64,000 nucleotides of DNA from Pseudomonas sp. Irchel s3f7 (GCF_900187615.1 NZ_FYDO01000012.1:53766-117765), one strand, 5' to 3'; shown: positions 9,783 through 20,425, counted from the first letter of the stretch. Numbers and translations: made by a program. Notes: a model not told the origin generated them from the sequence alone.

Positions 9783-10688
9783 ATGCAGCTGACTCGTGCC
9801 AACTTTGGCGATTTTATCTACTTTTTAGCTGTCGCCCGCCATTCCAGCTTCAGTCGTGCGGGTGTTGAAGTAGGGATAAGTGCATCTGCGCTGAGTCATG
9901 CGATCAAGGGGCTGGAGGCGAGATTGGGGGTTCGTTTGCTCAATCGCACGACCCGCAGCGTCACCCTGACGGCAGCCGGTGAGGAGCTGCTGGCATTGAT
10001 AAGCGAACCTGTCGACAAAATCGACCAGGCCATTGAGTTGTTGAATAAGTTCCGTGATGAGCCCACTGGTCGTATACGGCTGAATGTTTTCAGTGACGCG
10101 GCGCTCCTTTTGTTGGCACCCGTTTTATCGACATTTGCTCATCGTTATCCCGATATCGAAGTGGAAGTCTCAACCACCAACAGTATGGTGGACATTGTTG
10201 AAGGAGGCTTCGACGCTGGGATCAGGTATGGCGCTACCGTACCTGAAGGCATGATTGCCCAAAGTCTTTCCCCCCCTGTTCGATGGGTCGTGGTAGGAAC
10301 CCCCGATTACCTCGACCGATGTGGCATGCCGCTGCACCCCGAGGATTTGAAACAGCACAGTTGTTTAAGGTTTCGGCTAGGCAACGGCCGGATGTACAAC
10401 TGGGAGTTTGAGAAAGAGGGTGAAAAATTAGAGATCCCAGTGTCCGGTAATGTCGTGCTGGATGAGACGCGGATGATGCTCGCCATGGTCACCCAGGGCG
10501 CTGGGCTGACTTATTGTGCTGAACCCATTGTCGCGCCGCTTGTAGCGGAAGGAACTTTACAAGTGGTTTTGGAGGATTGGGTCAGTGTCGGTCCAGGCTT
10601 CCATATCTATTACTCAAGCTACCGGCAGGTGCCGATCACGCTACGTTTGCTGATCGACTTGATCAGAGAGTTGCGCCCGCTTGGATAG
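9783..10688 (+). CDS. LysR family transcriptional regulator
   Basis: A 301-residue LysR-type regulator with the N-terminal helix-turn-helix at about residues 8-67 (FSRAGVEVGISASALSHA), followed by the conserved LLNRTTRSVTLTAAGEEL segment and an effector-binding domain. It lies downstream of the cyclophilin-like gene and 51 bp upstream of the xdhC-like gene on the same strand. Its target is not evident; the flanking small genes are candidates. Confidence 0.9.
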   Translation: MQLTRANFGDFIYFLAVARHSSFSRAGVEVGISASALSHAIKGLEARLGVRLLNRTTRSVTLTAAGEELLALISEPVDKIDQAIELLNKFRDEPTGRIRLNVFSDAALLLLAPVLSTFAHRYPDIEVEVSTTNSMVDIVEGGFDAGIRYGATVPEGMIAQSLSPPVRWVVVGTPDYLDRCGMPLHPEDLKQHSCLRFRLGNGRMYNWEFEKEGEKLEIPVSGNVVLDETRMMLAMVTQGAGLTYCAEPIVAPLVAEGTLQVVLEDWVSVGPGFHIYYSSYRQVPITLRLLIDLIRELRPLG

Positions 10689-10739
10689 TTGGCGATCGAC
10701 AGCGACTTCGCCGGATTCGCTTTGGGAGAGAGATCTGAT

Positions 10740-11918
10740 ATGTCCAGTTTGAACGCATTGCTCGATGCCATCCACGCCGAACAGAACGAGGGTCGAGAGT
10801 CTGTACTCGCCACCGTTGTGAAGGTCGAGGGGTCGGCGTATCGCCGTCCGGGGGCGCGCATGCTCGTTTCACAATATGGACGTCCGGAGGGCACTATCAG
10901 TGGTGGCTGTCTGGAGGCTGATGTGGTGCGAAAGGCCTGGTGGCTGAGTGAGTCGGGCCCGGTGATTCGTAGCTACAGCACGACCGAGGCCACAGACGAA
11001 GAGGGCGGTGAAGAGTCCCTTGGTTTTGGGCTGGGCTGCAACGGCAAGGTGTATGTGTTGTTTGAGCGAGTACCAGCTACAAAGCAATGCGCTGTGCTTG
11101 ATGCTTTACGCAAAGTAAGAAGCAACCAGAGACCCGTAGCAATCGCAACGGTAATAGCGGGCTCACGCAATAGCCGTGCAGATGTTGGAGACCGTGTGTT
11201 CCTGGAATCTGGCGCGGCGCCCCTCGGAGGGCTCTACCATCCTGCACTGAACGAGCGAATTACCGCTGATCTGCGTCTCACATTGGACCAGCAAAAATCT
11301 ACGCGGCAACGCTATACCGAAGGCTATGCGGAGGTAGAGGTTTTTCTGGAATACGTCGCGCCACCACCGCGTCTGATGATCTTTGGGGCGGGCCATGATG
11401 CGCAGCCGTTGGTACGGATCGCAAAAATCCTGGGGTGGCATGTCACCGTTGTTGATAGTCGCCCACATTTCGCCCGTCCGGAACGTTTTCCCGAAGCGGA
11501 TCGGGTGTTGAGCGCCGATATAGGCGGGCCTTTCGAATTTCGAAAGTTCGTGGAGGGGGCGTGTGTGGCGGTAATGTCCCATAGCCTGAGCCAGGATGCG
11601 CATTGGTTGAAAGGCGCGTTACAAGGTAATCCCCGTTACATCGGTCAGCTCGGGCCGCGTGATCGGACCGAGCGTCTGCTTGATGAAATAACGCGACAGA
11701 CAAACAGCCTGCCTGCGTTGGACCGATTGCACTATCCAATGGGTTTGGATTTGGGTGGGGACACCCCGGAAAGTGTGGCGATGGCGGTGCTTGGGGAGAT
11801 GCAGGCCGTCCTGAATGGGCGAGCGGGTGGAAGTCTGAAGTTGCGGACGTCAACGATCCACGAAACTTGTCAGCTTGAACCCAGATGTTCCCGTGAATTA
11901 TCCATGGCAGAGTCGTAG
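10740..11918 (+). CDS. XdhC/CoxI family protein (orphan)
   Basis: A 392-residue XdhC-type protein. Family members insert or sulfurate molybdenum cofactor for xanthine dehydrogenase-like enzymes. The N-terminal XdhC_CoxI domain contains VEGSAYRRPGARM and GTISGGCLEADV, the latter with the family's conserved cysteine. The C-terminal XdhC_C Rossmann domain starts at LMIFGAGHDAQPL, and TPESVAMAVLGEM is near the end. The ATG at 10740 is preferred over a TTG at 10689 because GGGAGAGA lies just upstream. No molybdenum hydroxylase subunit gene is visible in this window, so its client enzyme must be encoded elsewhere. Confidence 0.88.
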   Translation: MSSLNALLDAIHAEQNEGRESVLATVVKVEGSAYRRPGARMLVSQYGRPEGTISGGCLEADVVRKAWWLSESGPVIRSYSTTEATDEEGGEESLGFGLGCNGKVYVLFERVPATKQCAVLDALRKVRSNQRPVAIATVIAGSRNSRADVGDRVFLESGAAPLGGLYHPALNERITADLRLTLDQQKSTRQRYTEGYAEVEVFLEYVAPPPRLMIFGAGHDAQPLVRIAKILGWHVTVVDSRPHFARPERFPEADRVLSADIGGPFEFRKFVEGACVAVMSHSLSQDAHWLKGALQGNPRYIGQLGPRDRTERLLDEITRQTNSLPALDRLHYPMGLDLGGDTPESVAMAVLGEMQAVLNGRAGGSLKLRTSTIHETCQLEPRCSRELSMAES

Positions 11919-11947
11919 AAGACTTGAGTTGGAAGCTCCTGCAGGAT

Positions 11948-12040
11948 ATGAGCCTCGCCGATGCGCTGCACGCATTAGAGGCCAAAGCTGATCAAAACTC
12001 ACTAATCGAAATGCTGTCCTTCGTTAATCGCTGGATATAG
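11948..12040 (+). CDS. possible small ORF or gene remnant (30 residues)
   Basis: A 30-codon frame starting MSLADALHAL and ending FVNRWI. The open frame extends about 17 codons upstream of this ATG to a stop at 11894-11896, with only a TTG start available there. The composition is amphipathic and protein-like, so it may be the end of a decayed gene or a genuine small protein. I do not recognise it. Confidence 0.25.
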   Translation: MSLADALHALEAKADQNSLIEMLSFVNRWI

Positions 12041-12119
12041 AGCGTTGTGAGTAATCTGCAAAATTCTGAAACCATTTTATTGCTGAATATCACTCATTGG
12101 TGATTTCAGTAAAGTCGGG

Positions 12120-12314
12120 CTAATCCTCAGGCCCCTCGATTGTTAGCATGCCTACATAACAATCCAATGCGCAGCGCATTGGCTCATCGGGTTTATTAAC
12201 CCGGTCAATAAGCTTGATCTTCGCACCGCGCTTCTTGCGCGTACTTGCCGAACTCTTTCTCCCATTGCCACCAGCAGCTGTTTCAGCCTGTGCTGCGGCA
12301 GTTTGCAAACTCAT
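12120..12314 (-). CDS. possible small basic hypothetical protein, divergent from RND operon
   Basis: A 64-residue minus-strand frame (an upstream in-frame ATG at 12359 would overlap the adaptor gene). It has an alanine-rich N-terminus, a basic central stretch (RKKRGAKIKLIDRVNK) and an acidic C-terminus. No family is recognised. Its position directly upstream of the efflux operon is where a divergent regulator is normally found. It could be chance coding potential opposite the operon leader. Confidence 0.3.
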   Translation of the reverse strand: MSLQTAAAQAETAAGGNGRKSSASTRKKRGAKIKLIDRVNKPDEPMRCALDCYVGMLTIEGPED

Positions 12315-12348
12315 GCGCGCATTTTTCAGCGCTGTGTTCGAGGACTTT

Positions 12349-13497
12349 ATGCCATTCAAGCCTATCTATCCTGCTTTGGTAACCGCCATTGCTTTTGCCA
12401 CGATGCTCAGTGGATGCAACAACGAGCAGGCTGCTACTGCGCCGGTGCAAGCCCCCCAAGTCAGTGTGGTGACCCTGAAAACCCAGGCTGTGACCTTGTT
12501 CAACGATCTGCCTGGGCGTACCAGTGCTTATCGCCTTGCCGAGGTTCGGCCGCAGGTGGATGGCATCGTCCTGAAACGCTTGTTCAAGGAAGGCGCAGAT
12601 ATCAAGGCTGGTCAGCAGCTTTATCAGATCGATCCATCAACTTACGAGGTGACGCTCGCCAGTGCGCAGGCCAGTTTGGAGCAATCTCGCTCGCTGACCA
12701 CCCGGTATCGGCAACTGATCGATGAGCAGGCGGTGAGCAAGCAGGAGTATGACACTGCTCGATCTCAGCAGATGCAGGCAGAGGCACAAGTCAAGGGCGC
12801 CCAGATCAATCTGAGATATACCAAAATGTTCGCGCCTATCAGCGGGCGAATTGGACGTTCGGCTGTGACCGAAGGTGCGCTAGTTTCTAATGGCCAAGCA
12901 GCCGCCCTTGCGATTATCCAGCAACTCGACCCCATTTATGTCGATGTCACTCAGCCTTATGGCGAGGTGCTCAAACTGCGTCGGGCTCTTGAAAGCGGGC
13001 AGTTGCAGAAAACTGCTGATAAGGCTGCGAAAGTTAGCCTGACACTTCAGGACGGTAGCCAGTACCCGCTGCAGGGTTCGCTGGAGTTTTCAGAAGTCTC
13101 GGTCGACGAAGCAACCGGCTCGGTCACCCTGCGCGCCGTGTTCCCCAACCCCGATCACTTGCTGCTGCCCGGGATTTTTGTGCATGCGCGGTTGCAGGAG
13201 GGGGTCGCCGAGCAGGCCATTCTTGCTCCACAGATTGGTGTGACCCGGGATCTCAAGGGCACCCCGACCGCCATGGTCGTTACCGCCGATAACAAAGTCG
13301 AGCAACGCCAGCTCAAGGTTGGCCGCACCGTCGGTGCGAATGTGCTGGTGGAAAGCGGCTTGAGCGCCGGAGACAAAATCATCGTCGAAGGGCTTCAGTT
13401 CATTAAGCCGGGGAGCTCCGTGGTCGCTCAGGAAGCGATGACAGATGAGGCGAACAGAGCCCCTGTGGCGCTAAACACCAGCGCTAAGGCGGAGTAG
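12349..13497 (+). CDS. RND efflux periplasmic adaptor lipoprotein (MexA/TtgA/AcrA family)
   Basis: Membrane fusion protein linking the inner-membrane pump and the outer-membrane channel of a tripartite multidrug/solvent efflux system. It has 382 residues with a lipoprotein signal whose lipobox LSGC places the acylated Cys at residue 23. The biotinyl-lipoyl-like and hairpin regions (RPQVDGIVLKRLFKEG, LIDEQAVSKQEYD) and the beta-barrel segment APISGRIGR match TtgA/MexA closely. The ATG at 12349 (GAGG just upstream) is chosen over an upstream in-frame ATG because it starts at the signal peptide. The pump gene begins 3 bp after its stop codon. Confidence 0.93.
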   Translation: MPFKPIYPALVTAIAFATMLSGCNNEQAATAPVQAPQVSVVTLKTQAVTLFNDLPGRTSAYRLAEVRPQVDGIVLKRLFKEGADIKAGQQLYQIDPSTYEVTLASAQASLEQSRSLTTRYRQLIDEQAVSKQEYDTARSQQMQAEAQVKGAQINLRYTKMFAPISGRIGRSAVTEGALVSNGQAAALAIIQQLDPIYVDVTQPYGEVLKLRRALESGQLQKTADKAAKVSLTLQDGSQYPLQGSLEFSEVSVDEATGSVTLRAVFPNPDHLLLPGIFVHARLQEGVAEQAILAPQIGVTRDLKGTPTAMVVTADNKVEQRQLKVGRTVGANVLVESGLSAGDKIIVEGLQFIKPGSSVVAQEAMTDEANRAPVALNTSAKAE

Positions 13498-13500
13498 ACC

Positions 13501-16500
13501 ATGTCGAAGTATTTTATTGATAGACCGATCTTCGCGTGGGTGCTTGCACTGATCATCATGCTCGTTGGGGCATTGTCGATCCTCAATTTGCCGATCAATC
13601 AATACCCTGACATTGCACCACCCGCTGTCGCGATTCAGGTTTCTTACCCCGGTGCTTCCGCGCAGACAGTGCAAGATACGGTCGTGCAAGTGATCGAGCA
13701 GCAGATGAACGGCATCGACAATCTGCGCTACATCTCTTCGGAGAGTAATGCCGATGGCAGCATGCGAATCATCGTGACCTTCAACCAGGGCACCAACCCG
13801 GATATTGCCCAGGTTCAGGTGCAGAACAAGCTGAACCTGGCCACGCCGCTGTTGCCGCGTGAAGTGCAGCAGCAAGGGCTTCGCGTCACAAAATTCCAAC
13901 AGAATTTCATGATGTTCATTGGCCTGGTTTCCACCGATGGAAAACACACCAAGGAGGATCTATCCAACTACATCGTCTCAAACATCCAGGACCCGATTTC
14001 GAGGACTTCAGGTGTTGGTGATTTTCAGATCTGGGGTACGCAATACGCCATGCGAGTCTGGCTGGACCCGGCCAAACTGAACCAGTTCCAGTTGACGCCA
14101 GTCGACGTGACCGAGGCGATTGAGGCGCAGAACGTGCAGGTGGCTTCGGGCACGATTGGTGGTCTTCCGGCGCGCAAAGGTACGGTGTTTACCGCAACTA
14201 TCATTGGCAAGACTCGACTGCAGACCTCCGAGCAATTTGGTGACATTTTGCTTAAGGTCAATAGCGACGGCTCCCAGGTGCGCCTGAGTGATGTGGCCGA
14301 TATCAGTTTGGGCGGTGAAAACTACAGCATCAACGCCCAAGCCAATGGCAAGCCTGCCTCGGGTATCGCCATCCGCTTGGCCACAGGCGCCAACGCCCTT
14401 GATACCGCCAAGGCGATTCGCGCCACGGTCGACCGACTGAAACCATTCTTCCCGGCCGGGATTGAAGCGGTGTACCCGTATGACACGACGCCGGTGGTCA
14501 CCGAATCCATCAGCGGTGTGATGCATACGCTGGGCGAGGCGGTGGTTTTGGTCTTTCTGGTCATGCTGCTGTTTTTGCAAAATATGCGTGCCACCATCAT
14601 TACGACTTTGACAGTGCCCGTTGTGTTGTTGGGTACGTTCGGCGTCCTCGCAGCGGCCGGCTTCTCTATCAATACCTTGACCATGTTCGGGATGATCCTG
14701 GCGATCGGATTACTCGTCGACGATGCGATTGTGGTGGTTGAAAACGTCGAACGGGTGATGGCGGAGGAACACCTGTCACCCAGGGAGGCCACGCGTAAAT
14801 CGATGGGGCAGATCCAGGGAGCGCTGGTGGGTATTGCCTTGGTGCTCTCGGCGGTGCTGTTGCCCATGGCTTTCTTTGGTGGCTCCACTGGCGTGATCTA
14901 CCGGCAGTTCTCGATCACTATCGTATCGGCCATGGCGCTTTCGGTATTTGTTGCTTTGGTATTCACCCCGGCGCTTTGCGCGACGCTGCTCAAGCCAATC
15001 GATCCGACAAAACACGGTCAGCCCAAGCGCGGTTTCTTTGGATGGTTCAACAGACGGTTCGATGCCTGCGTCAACGGATATGAGCAGGGCGTAGGCCAGA
15101 TCATTCGGCATAGGGTGCCGGGCTTTATGGTTTACCTGGTAATCGTCGCCGGCACGATTTGGATGTTCGCCCGGATACCGACCTCGTTCTTGCCTGATGA
15201 AGACCAGGGTTTGATTTTTACGCAAGTGCAGACGCCGGCCAACAGCTCGGCTGAGACCACGCAAAAAGTGCTTGATCGCATGAGTCAGTACTTGCTGGAC
15301 AAAGAGCACGGAGAAGGTAAAGCCGTTGCTACAGTTTTCACCGTTAACGGCTTCAACTTTGCGGGCCGCGGGCAGAATTCAGGGATTGCGTTCGTCAACC
15401 TGAAGCCATGGGATGAACGAGACAGTGACAATACTGTGTTCAAAATTGCCCAGCGTGCCCAGCAAGAGTTCCTGAAGTACCGCGACGCCCTGGTATATGC
15501 GGTGGTTCCGCCATCGGTACTGGAGTTGGGTAACGCCACCGGCTTCGATTTCTACCTGCAGGACCAAGATAGCGTGGGCCATCAAAAACTCATGGAGGCA
15601 CGCGGCAAGTTTCTTGAGCTGGCTGCCCAGAGCCCGGTCCTCGCTGGCGTTCGCCCAAACGGCTTGGCCGACGAGCCACAGTACCACCTGACCATCGACG
15701 ACGAGCGCGCGCGGGCGATGGGCATTTCTCTGGCCGATATCAACACCACGCTGTCAGTGGCATACGGCAGTAGTTATGTGAACGATTTCGTTGACCGCGG
15801 TCGAGTTAAACGGGTTTACGTACAGGGTCAACCTGACTCGCGCAGCACCGCAGAGGATCTGAGTAAATGGTTCGTGCGTAATAACCAAGGTCAGATGGTC
15901 CCGTTCTCGGCATTTGCGAGTGCCGAGTGGATCTTCGGCTCACCAAAACTGTCACGCTACAACGGCGTCCCTGCCGAGCAAATTCTTGGGACTCCCGCCC
16001 CGGGTTACAGCTCTGGCCAGGCGATGGCGGAAGTCGAGCGAATTGCAGCGCAACTGCCGCCCGGCGTAGGCATCTCTTTTACCGGGTTGTCCTATGAAGA
16101 GCGTCTTTCAGGGTCACAAGCGCCTGCTCTGTATGCGCTGTCGATTCTCGTCGTGTTTCTATGTCTGGCGGCACTCTATGAAAGCTGGTCGATTCCGATT
16201 GCGGTCATCTTGGTCGTGCCTCTTGGGGTAATCGGCGCGCTAATGGCCACGGCATTGCGGGGGCTGTCCAACGACGTGTTCTTCCAAGTGGGTCTGTTGG
16301 TGACGGTGGGGTTGGCGGCGAAGAATGCGATCCTGATCGTCGAGTTTGCCAAGGAATTGAATGAAAAAGGTACACCGTTGCTGGAAGCGACGGTCGAGGC
16401 TTGTCGTATGCGTCTGCGTCCGATCGTGATGACGTCCTTGGCATTCATTCTCGGCGTGCTACCTCTGACCATTTCCAGCGGAGCCGGCTCTGGCAGTCAA

Positions 16501-16656
16501 CACGCCATCGGCACGGGGGTGATCGGCGGCATGATAACGGCCACCGTTCTGGCGATTTTTTGGGTTCCCCTGTTCTTCGTTTCCGTTTCAACCTTGTTTA
16601 AAGGCAGCCGCAAGAAGCAGGACGAAACTGCTATGCGTGAGGAGGCAGGCCAATGA
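13501..16656 (+). CDS. RND multidrug efflux transporter (MexB/TtgB/AcrB family, HAE1)
   Basis: Inner-membrane proton-driven drug exporter of 1051 residues, the usual HAE1 length. The N-terminus ([17 protein letters not shown]) is the first membrane helix. The [17 protein letters not shown] segment contains the paired Asp residues of the proton relay in the fourth helix, and [19 protein letters not shown] and [17 protein letters not shown] are canonical family blocks. The sequence resembles Pseudomonas TtgB/MexB, which exports antibiotics and aromatic solvents; exact substrates cannot be read from sequence. The next gene overlaps its end by 4 bp. Confidence 0.95.
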   Translation: MSKYFIDRPIFAWVLALIIMLVGALSILNLPINQYPDIAPPAVAIQVSYPGASAQTVQDTVVQVIEQQMNGIDNLRYISSESNADGSMRIIVTFNQGTNPDIAQVQVQNKLNLATPLLPREVQQQGLRVTKFQQNFMMFIGLVSTDGKHTKEDLSNYIVSNIQDPISRTSGVGDFQIWGTQYAMRVWLDPAKLNQFQLTPVDVTEAIEAQNVQVASGTIGGLPARKGTVFTATIIGKTRLQTSEQFGDILLKVNSDGSQVRLSDVADISLGGENYSINAQANGKPASGIAIRLATGANALDTAKAIRATVDRLKPFFPAGIEAVYPYDTTPVVTESISGVMHTLGEAVVLVFLVMLLFLQNMRATIITTLTVPVVLLGTFGVLAAAGFSINTLTMFGMILAIGLLVDDAIVVVENVERVMAEEHLSPREATRKSMGQIQGALVGIALVLSAVLLPMAFFGGSTGVIYRQFSITIVSAMALSVFVALVFTPALCATLLKPIDPTKHGQPKRGFFGWFNRRFDACVNGYEQGVGQIIRHRVPGFMVYLVIVAGTIWMFARIPTSFLPDEDQGLIFTQVQTPANSSAETTQKVLDRMSQYLLDKEHGEGKAVATVFTVNGFNFAGRGQNSGIAFVNLKPWDERDSDNTVFKIAQRAQQEFLKYRDALVYAVVPPSVLELGNATGFDFYLQDQDSVGHQKLMEARGKFLELAAQSPVLAGVRPNGLADEPQYHLTIDDERARAMGISLADINTTLSVAYGSSYVNDFVDRGRVKRVYVQGQPDSRSTAEDLSKWFVRNNQGQMVPFSAFASAEWIFGSPKLSRYNGVPAEQILGTPAPGYSSGQAMAEVERIAAQLPPGVGISFTGLSYEERLSGSQAPALYALSILVVFLCLAALYESWSIPIAVILVVPLGVIGALMATALRGLSNDVFFQVGLLVTVGLAAKNAILIVEFAKELNEKGTPLLEATVEACRMRLRPIVMTSLAFILGVLPLTISSGAGSGSQHAIGTGVIGGMITATVLAIFWVPLFFVSVSTLFKGSRKKQDETAMREEAGQ

Positions 16657-18077
16657 CTCGCTCTTTAATCGGTCTCGCGATCAGCGCCGCTGTTCTGAGT
16701 GGTTGCTCACTGATCCCTGAGTATCAGCGACCGCAGGCTCCAGTTGCGGCGCAATATCCGCAGGGTCCTGCCTATCAGGCAACCAACGCTGCCGACCAGG
16801 CCGCTGTGGAGCAGGGGTGGCGCGAGTTTTTCCACGATCCGGCATTGCAGCGATTGATCCAGACCGCCTTGGTCAATAATCGTGACCTGAAGGTCGCGGC
16901 ACTGAACGTTGAGGCTTTCCGGGCGCAGTACCGAATCCAGAGAGCTGACCTGTTTCCGGCGATTGGCGCCAACGCCAGCGGAACACGGCAGCGACTGCCG
17001 AGCGCTCAGGCGCAGTCCGGTCAGGCCAGTATTTCCAGCCAATATGACGTCAACCTGGGAATCAGTTCGTACGAGTTGGATCTGTTTGGTCGCATCGCCA
17101 GTCTAAGCCAGCAGGCACTGGAAACTTATCTGTCTACCGCCCAGGCCCGACGCTCGACCCAGATCAGCATCGTTTCGAGCGTGGCCAATGCCTATCTCAC
17201 CTGGCAAGCCGACCGTGAATTGCTCAAGCTCACCGAGAACACGCTGGACGCCTACGAGGAGAGCTTACGTCTGACCACCCGCAGTAATCAGGTGGGTGTG
17301 GCTTCGGCGCTTGATCTCGCACAGGCGCGTACCTCGGTGCAAGGTGCGCGGGCGAGCCTGGCAAACTACCAGCGCCGAGTAGCCGAAGACGAGAATGCTT
17401 TGGTGCTTCTTCTCGGTACAGGACTGCCCGCCGATTTGCCGGAGCCACAGTCCTTGGATGGCGACCTGCTGGCCAACGTACCGGCTGGTCTGCCCAGTGA
17501 TTTACTCACCCGTCGCCCCGATATCCTCGCCGCCGAGCATACGCTCTTGGCCGCTAACGCTAACATCGGCGCGGCGCGGGCGGCTTTTTTTCCTAGCATC
17601 AGCCTTACGGCAAATGCCGGCACCTCGAGCGCGAATCTGGATGGGTTGTTCAAGAGCGGCTCAGGCAGTTGGGCGTTTACCCCTACCATCAGCTTGCCGA
17701 TTTTCAACGCAGGCGCGTTACGCGCTAGCCTGAATTACTCGGAGATTCAGAAAGACATTGGTGTGGCCAACTACGAGAAAGCTATCCAGGCCGCTTTCCA
17801 GGAGGTCTCCGATGGGTTGACTGCACGTAAAACTTACGTCGACCAGTTGCAGGCACAGAATGACCTCGTCAACGCCAGCCAGGATTACTATCGGCTTGCC
17901 GAGCGTCGTTATCGAATCGGCGTGGACAGCAACCTGACCTTTTTGGACGCGCAGCGCTCGCTGTTTAGCAACCAACAAAGGCTGATCAACGATCGCCTTG
18001 CGCAGTTGCAGGCTGAAGTGAACTTGTATCGTGCACTGGGTGGCGGATGGGACGAGCGGGGCGTGCAAAAACTCTGA
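16653..18077 (+). CDS. RND efflux outer-membrane channel lipoprotein (OprM/TtgC family)
   Basis: Outer-membrane factor completing the tripartite pump. It has 474 residues with a lipobox LSGC (acylated Cys about residue 18) and two TolC-type repeats. Family blocks include [40 protein letters not shown] and [25 protein letters not shown]. It overlaps the transporter gene by 4 bp (ATGA), so the three genes are translationally linked. A strong terminator follows 15 bp after the stop codon. Confidence 0.94.
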   Translation: MTRSLIGLAISAAVLSGCSLIPEYQRPQAPVAAQYPQGPAYQATNAADQAAVEQGWREFFHDPALQRLIQTALVNNRDLKVAALNVEAFRAQYRIQRADLFPAIGANASGTRQRLPSAQAQSGQASISSQYDVNLGISSYELDLFGRIASLSQQALETYLSTAQARRSTQISIVSSVANAYLTWQADRELLKLTENTLDAYEESLRLTTRSNQVGVASALDLAQARTSVQGARASLANYQRRVAEDENALVLLLGTGLPADLPEPQSLDGDLLANVPAGLPSDLLTRRPDILAAEHTLLAANANIGAARAAFFPSISLTANAGTSSANLDGLFKSGSGSWAFTPTISLPIFNAGALRASLNYSEIQKDIGVANYEKAIQAAFQEVSDGLTARKTYVDQLQAQNDLVNASQDYYRLAERRYRIGVDSNLTFLDAQRSLFSNQQRLINDRLAQLQAEVNLYRALGGGWDERGVQKL

Positions 18078-18092
18078 GAACGACGACTATAC

Positions 18093-18124
18093 AAAAACGC
18101 CCGGCGATAGGCCGGGCGTTTTTG
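18093..18124 (+). terminator. rho-independent terminator of the RND operon
   Basis: Near-perfect inverted repeat: AAAAACGCCCGGC, loop GATA-like, then GCCGGGCGTTTTT, followed by more T residues. It is directly after the channel gene on the + strand, and the symmetric A/T tails mean it could also work in the reverse direction for the lipoprotein gene side. Confidence 0.92.
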
Positions 18125-18200
18125 TATTAGCAGTGAATGACACTATCATGATATTACGTGCTGAGTGGTGACGCCGCGCTGTCATTTACACGGCGGTTAA

Positions 18201-18596
18201 TTACAAGCAGGGCATCTTGTCAGTTTTAGCCAAGGTATTACCTTTACTGTCCATAAGTTCAATTTTTACCTCTTTTCCCGCACTACTTTCCATCAGGGTG
18301 TAACGTTCATTCGGTAAAAAATTGTCATAGGACAGGGTGGCAACACAGCGGTGTTGGCTTTCCTGGTAGCCCTTGGTAACCACCCCAAGTTCCATCGTAT
18401 GCGCCCCTGGCGATACTTTGAAATAAGTCAGGTTCTCTGCGCGTTGTGTATCCAGGCGTCTGGCCAGCATTTCATCACCGATCTGCTCGTGAAGGTTGAC
18501 AATGGATTCGCCATCCTTAAGCGTCGGAAGTTCAGTCGCACAGCCAGCCAGGCCGGTGATTAAAATGATGGAAGCTGTTAGTTTTGCAAGGTTCAT
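18201..18596 (-). CDS. small hypothetical lipoprotein
   Basis: A 131-residue protein with an N-terminal signal and lipobox LAGC (acylated Cys about residue 19), then a soluble domain that looks like a short beta-rich periplasmic module. No family name can be assigned with confidence. The gene converges with the RND operon and is separated from it by the terminator at 18093-18124. The presence of aspartate and glutamate after the lipidation site does not match the simple +2 Asp inner-membrane retention rule (the +2 residue is Ala), so outer-membrane sorting is likely. Confidence 0.7.
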   Translation of the reverse strand: MNLAKLTASIILITGLAGCATELPTLKDGESIVNLHEQIGDEMLARRLDTQRAENLTYFKVSPGAHTMELGVVTKGYQESQHRCVATLSYDNFLPNERYTLMESSAGKEVKIELMDSKGNTLAKTDKMPCL

Positions 18597-19008
18597 AAAT
18601 GTCCTGAATTCTTTGGGGGTCCGAGAATAGCTATAAGCTTGTTCTGAACCGTTAAATAGGTAAGGTTTTAAATAAGCTGTTTCAGCCTAATAACGCATTG
18701 GCTTGGGAACGTGGGCCCGTTATTGTTTCTGCAGATGACGCAAGATGATCGAGGACGGCAAGGACTAAGATGCCTACTCGATATCTGGAATGATTTTGTT
18801 GTCGGTATGGGGATATTCTACAGGCTATTTTTTAATTGATTAGCCTGTGAGCTATTGATGCAGTGCTGAGCTTTATTCACCAATGATGTGCCATCAGCGA
18901 CGCCGAGAACTTGAATCCCTCAGGTGTCGCACGTGGTATTTTCTGCGCGTCGGACGTTACCGTTCGAATCGATCGTCGATCAGTCAGTCATTTCTGTCGC
19001 TGAGACGA
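18597..19008. other. intergenic stretch without visible gene
   Basis: About 410 bases between the lipoprotein start and the pqqE stop codon, partly AT-rich near 18640-18860. I see no convincing ORF, hairpin or repeat. In several Pseudomonas genomes a peptidase gene (pqqM/pqqH type) follows pqqE; none is present here. Confidence 0.6.
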
Positions 19009-20178
19009 TCAGCCCTTAACGATGAGGCGCGAGTTTCGGTCATTGCGAAAGGCCAATTGTTCGATGGTTTGCGTAGCGTGCTCGGCGTCTTCACGCGCCT
19101 TGAGAATCACCCCGTGATGTTCGGACTTGCTGCACACCGGGTCGGCGTTGCTGGCGTCGCCCGTGAGCATGAACGCCTGGCAGCGGCAGCCGCCGAAGTC
19201 TTTTTCTTTTTCATCGCAGGAGCGGCACGGTTCGGGCATCCAGTCATAACCGCGGAAGCGGTTGAAGCCGAACGAGTCGTACCAGATGTGCTGCATGCTG
19301 TGGTCGCGCACATTGGGAAACTGCACCGGCAGCTGGCGGGCACCGTGACAGGGCAATGCCGTGCCGTCCGGCGTGACGGTGAGGAAAATGCTGCCCCAGC
19401 CGTTCATGCAGCCCTTGGGGCGTTCTTCGTAGTAGTCCGGCGTGACAAAGATCAACTTGCACGGATTGCCTTGCGCTTCCAGCTTGGCGCGGTATTCGTT
19501 GGTGACACGCTCGGCGCGTACCAGTTGCTCCCGGGTGGGCAGCAGGCCGACGCGGTTGAGCTGCGCCCAGCCGTAGAACTGGCACGTGGCGAGCTCGACG
19601 AAGTCGGCTTCCAGGGCGATGCACAGCTCGATGATGCGATCGATCTTGTCGATGTTGTGCCGATGGGTCACGAAGTTCAGCACCATCGGATAACCGTGGG
19701 CCTTTACCGCCCGGGCCATTTCCAGTTTTTGCGCGAAGGCTTTCTTCGAACCGGCCAGGAGGTTGTTCACCTGCTCGTCGCTGGCCTGGAAACTGATCTG
19801 GATATGGTCGAGGCCGGCCTTCTTGAAGTCGCTGATTTTCTGCTCGGTCAAGCCGATGCCGGAGGTGATCAGGTTGGTATAGAAACCCAGCTTGCGCGCC
19901 TCGCCGATCAACTCGGCCAGGTCCTGGCGCACCAGCGGCTCGCCGCCGGAAAAACCCAACTGCGCGGCGCCCATCTCGCGGGCTTCGCGAAAGACCTTGA
20001 ACCACTGCTCGGTGCTCAACTCCTGGCCCTGCTCGGCGAAGTCCAGCGGGTTGGAGCAGTACGGGCATTGCAGCGGGCAGCGATAGGTCAGCTCCGCCAG
20101 CAGCCACAGCGGCAGGCCGACTTCAGGCTTGGGCGGCAGGCCAGAGGGCTCAGGCAAGTTCGATCCAGTGCTGTGCAC
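19009..20178 (-). CDS. pqqE: PqqE, PqqA peptide cyclase (radical SAM)
   Basis: Radical SAM enzyme that forms the carbon-carbon bond between Glu and Tyr of PqqA, the first step of PQQ synthesis. The 389-residue protein has the cluster motif CPLQCPYC near residue 29 and C-terminal SPASM-type cysteines (CNGW-like region, [19 protein letters not shown]). The start is taken as the GTG at 20178 because the encoded N-terminus ([19 protein letters not shown]) is the one known for Pseudomonas PqqE. It then overlaps the end of pqqD by 29 bp. A longer in-frame ATG at 20280 would lie inside pqqD. Confidence 0.96.
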   Translation of the reverse strand: MHSTGSNLPEPSGLPPKPEVGLPLWLLAELTYRCPLQCPYCSNPLDFAEQGQELSTEQWFKVFREAREMGAAQLGFSGGEPLVRQDLAELIGEARKLGFYTNLITSGIGLTEQKISDFKKAGLDHIQISFQASDEQVNNLLAGSKKAFAQKLEMARAVKAHGYPMVLNFVTHRHNIDKIDRIIELCIALEADFVELATCQFYGWAQLNRVGLLPTREQLVRAERVTNEYRAKLEAQGNPCKLIFVTPDYYEERPKGCMNGWGSIFLTVTPDGTALPCHGARQLPVQFPNVRDHSMQHIWYDSFGFNRFRGYDWMPEPCRSCDEKEKDFGGCRCQAFMLTGDASNADPVCSKSEHHGVILKAREDAEHATQTIEQLAFRNDRNSRLIVKG

Positions 20179-20425
20179 GAGCGACCTCCATGAATTGCTC
20201 GATGTCGTCACCGAGTTCCGGCACGCCGGGAAACTGCTTCGCCAACTCGTCGATGATGGCCGCGACATCCCGTTCACCATCGATCAGGCCACCGATCAGC
20301 GCAGCGCTGTCATTCAGCTTGATCATGCCTTCAGGATAGAGCAGCACGTGGCCTTTCTGGGCCGGTTCGTACTGGAAGCGATAGCCGGGGCGCCAGCGTG
20401 GGGTTTTGCTGCGGTCGAAACTCAT
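20150..20425 (-). CDS. pqqD: PqqD, PqqA peptide chaperone
   Basis: Small RiPP-recognition protein (91 residues) that binds the PqqA precursor and presents it to PqqE. The start at 20425 ([11 protein letters not shown]) matches family length and overlaps the pqqC stop by 4 bp. Family features visible are the central [14 protein letters not shown] strand region and the [12 protein letters not shown] helix. Position between pqqC and pqqE is the conserved order. Confidence 0.95.
   Translation of the reverse strand: MSFDRSKTPRWRPGYRFQYEPAQKGHVLLYPEGMIKLNDSAALIGGLIDGERDVAAIIDELAKQFPGVPELGDDIEQFMEVARAQHWIELA

Larger units (their letters stand above)
11919..12348. other. intergenic stretch between xdhC-like gene and RND operon
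   Basis: About 430 bases without a confident gene. It holds a short + strand reading frame ending at 12040 (see separate entry), a low-confidence minus-strand frame at 12120-12314, and a small inverted repeat ATCAC-N6-GTGAT at 12089-12104 that could be an operator for the efflux operon. No full-length TetR or MarR repressor gene is present. Confidence 0.6.

Noticed and set aside
12214..12348. In-frame ATG upstream extending the RND adaptor by 45 residues
   Set aside because: The added residues come before the lipoprotein signal and lack homology; ATG 12349 has a ribosome-binding site and gives the normal N-terminus.
18883..20193. Large plus-strand open frame opposite pqqE
   Set aside because: It is a high-GC antisense shadow of pqqE with no recognisable domain and poor start context.
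20179..20280. Longer PqqE start at ATG 20280
   Set aside because: It would overlap pqqD deeply and add 34 residues unlike any PqqE; the GTG at 20178 gives the known N-terminus.
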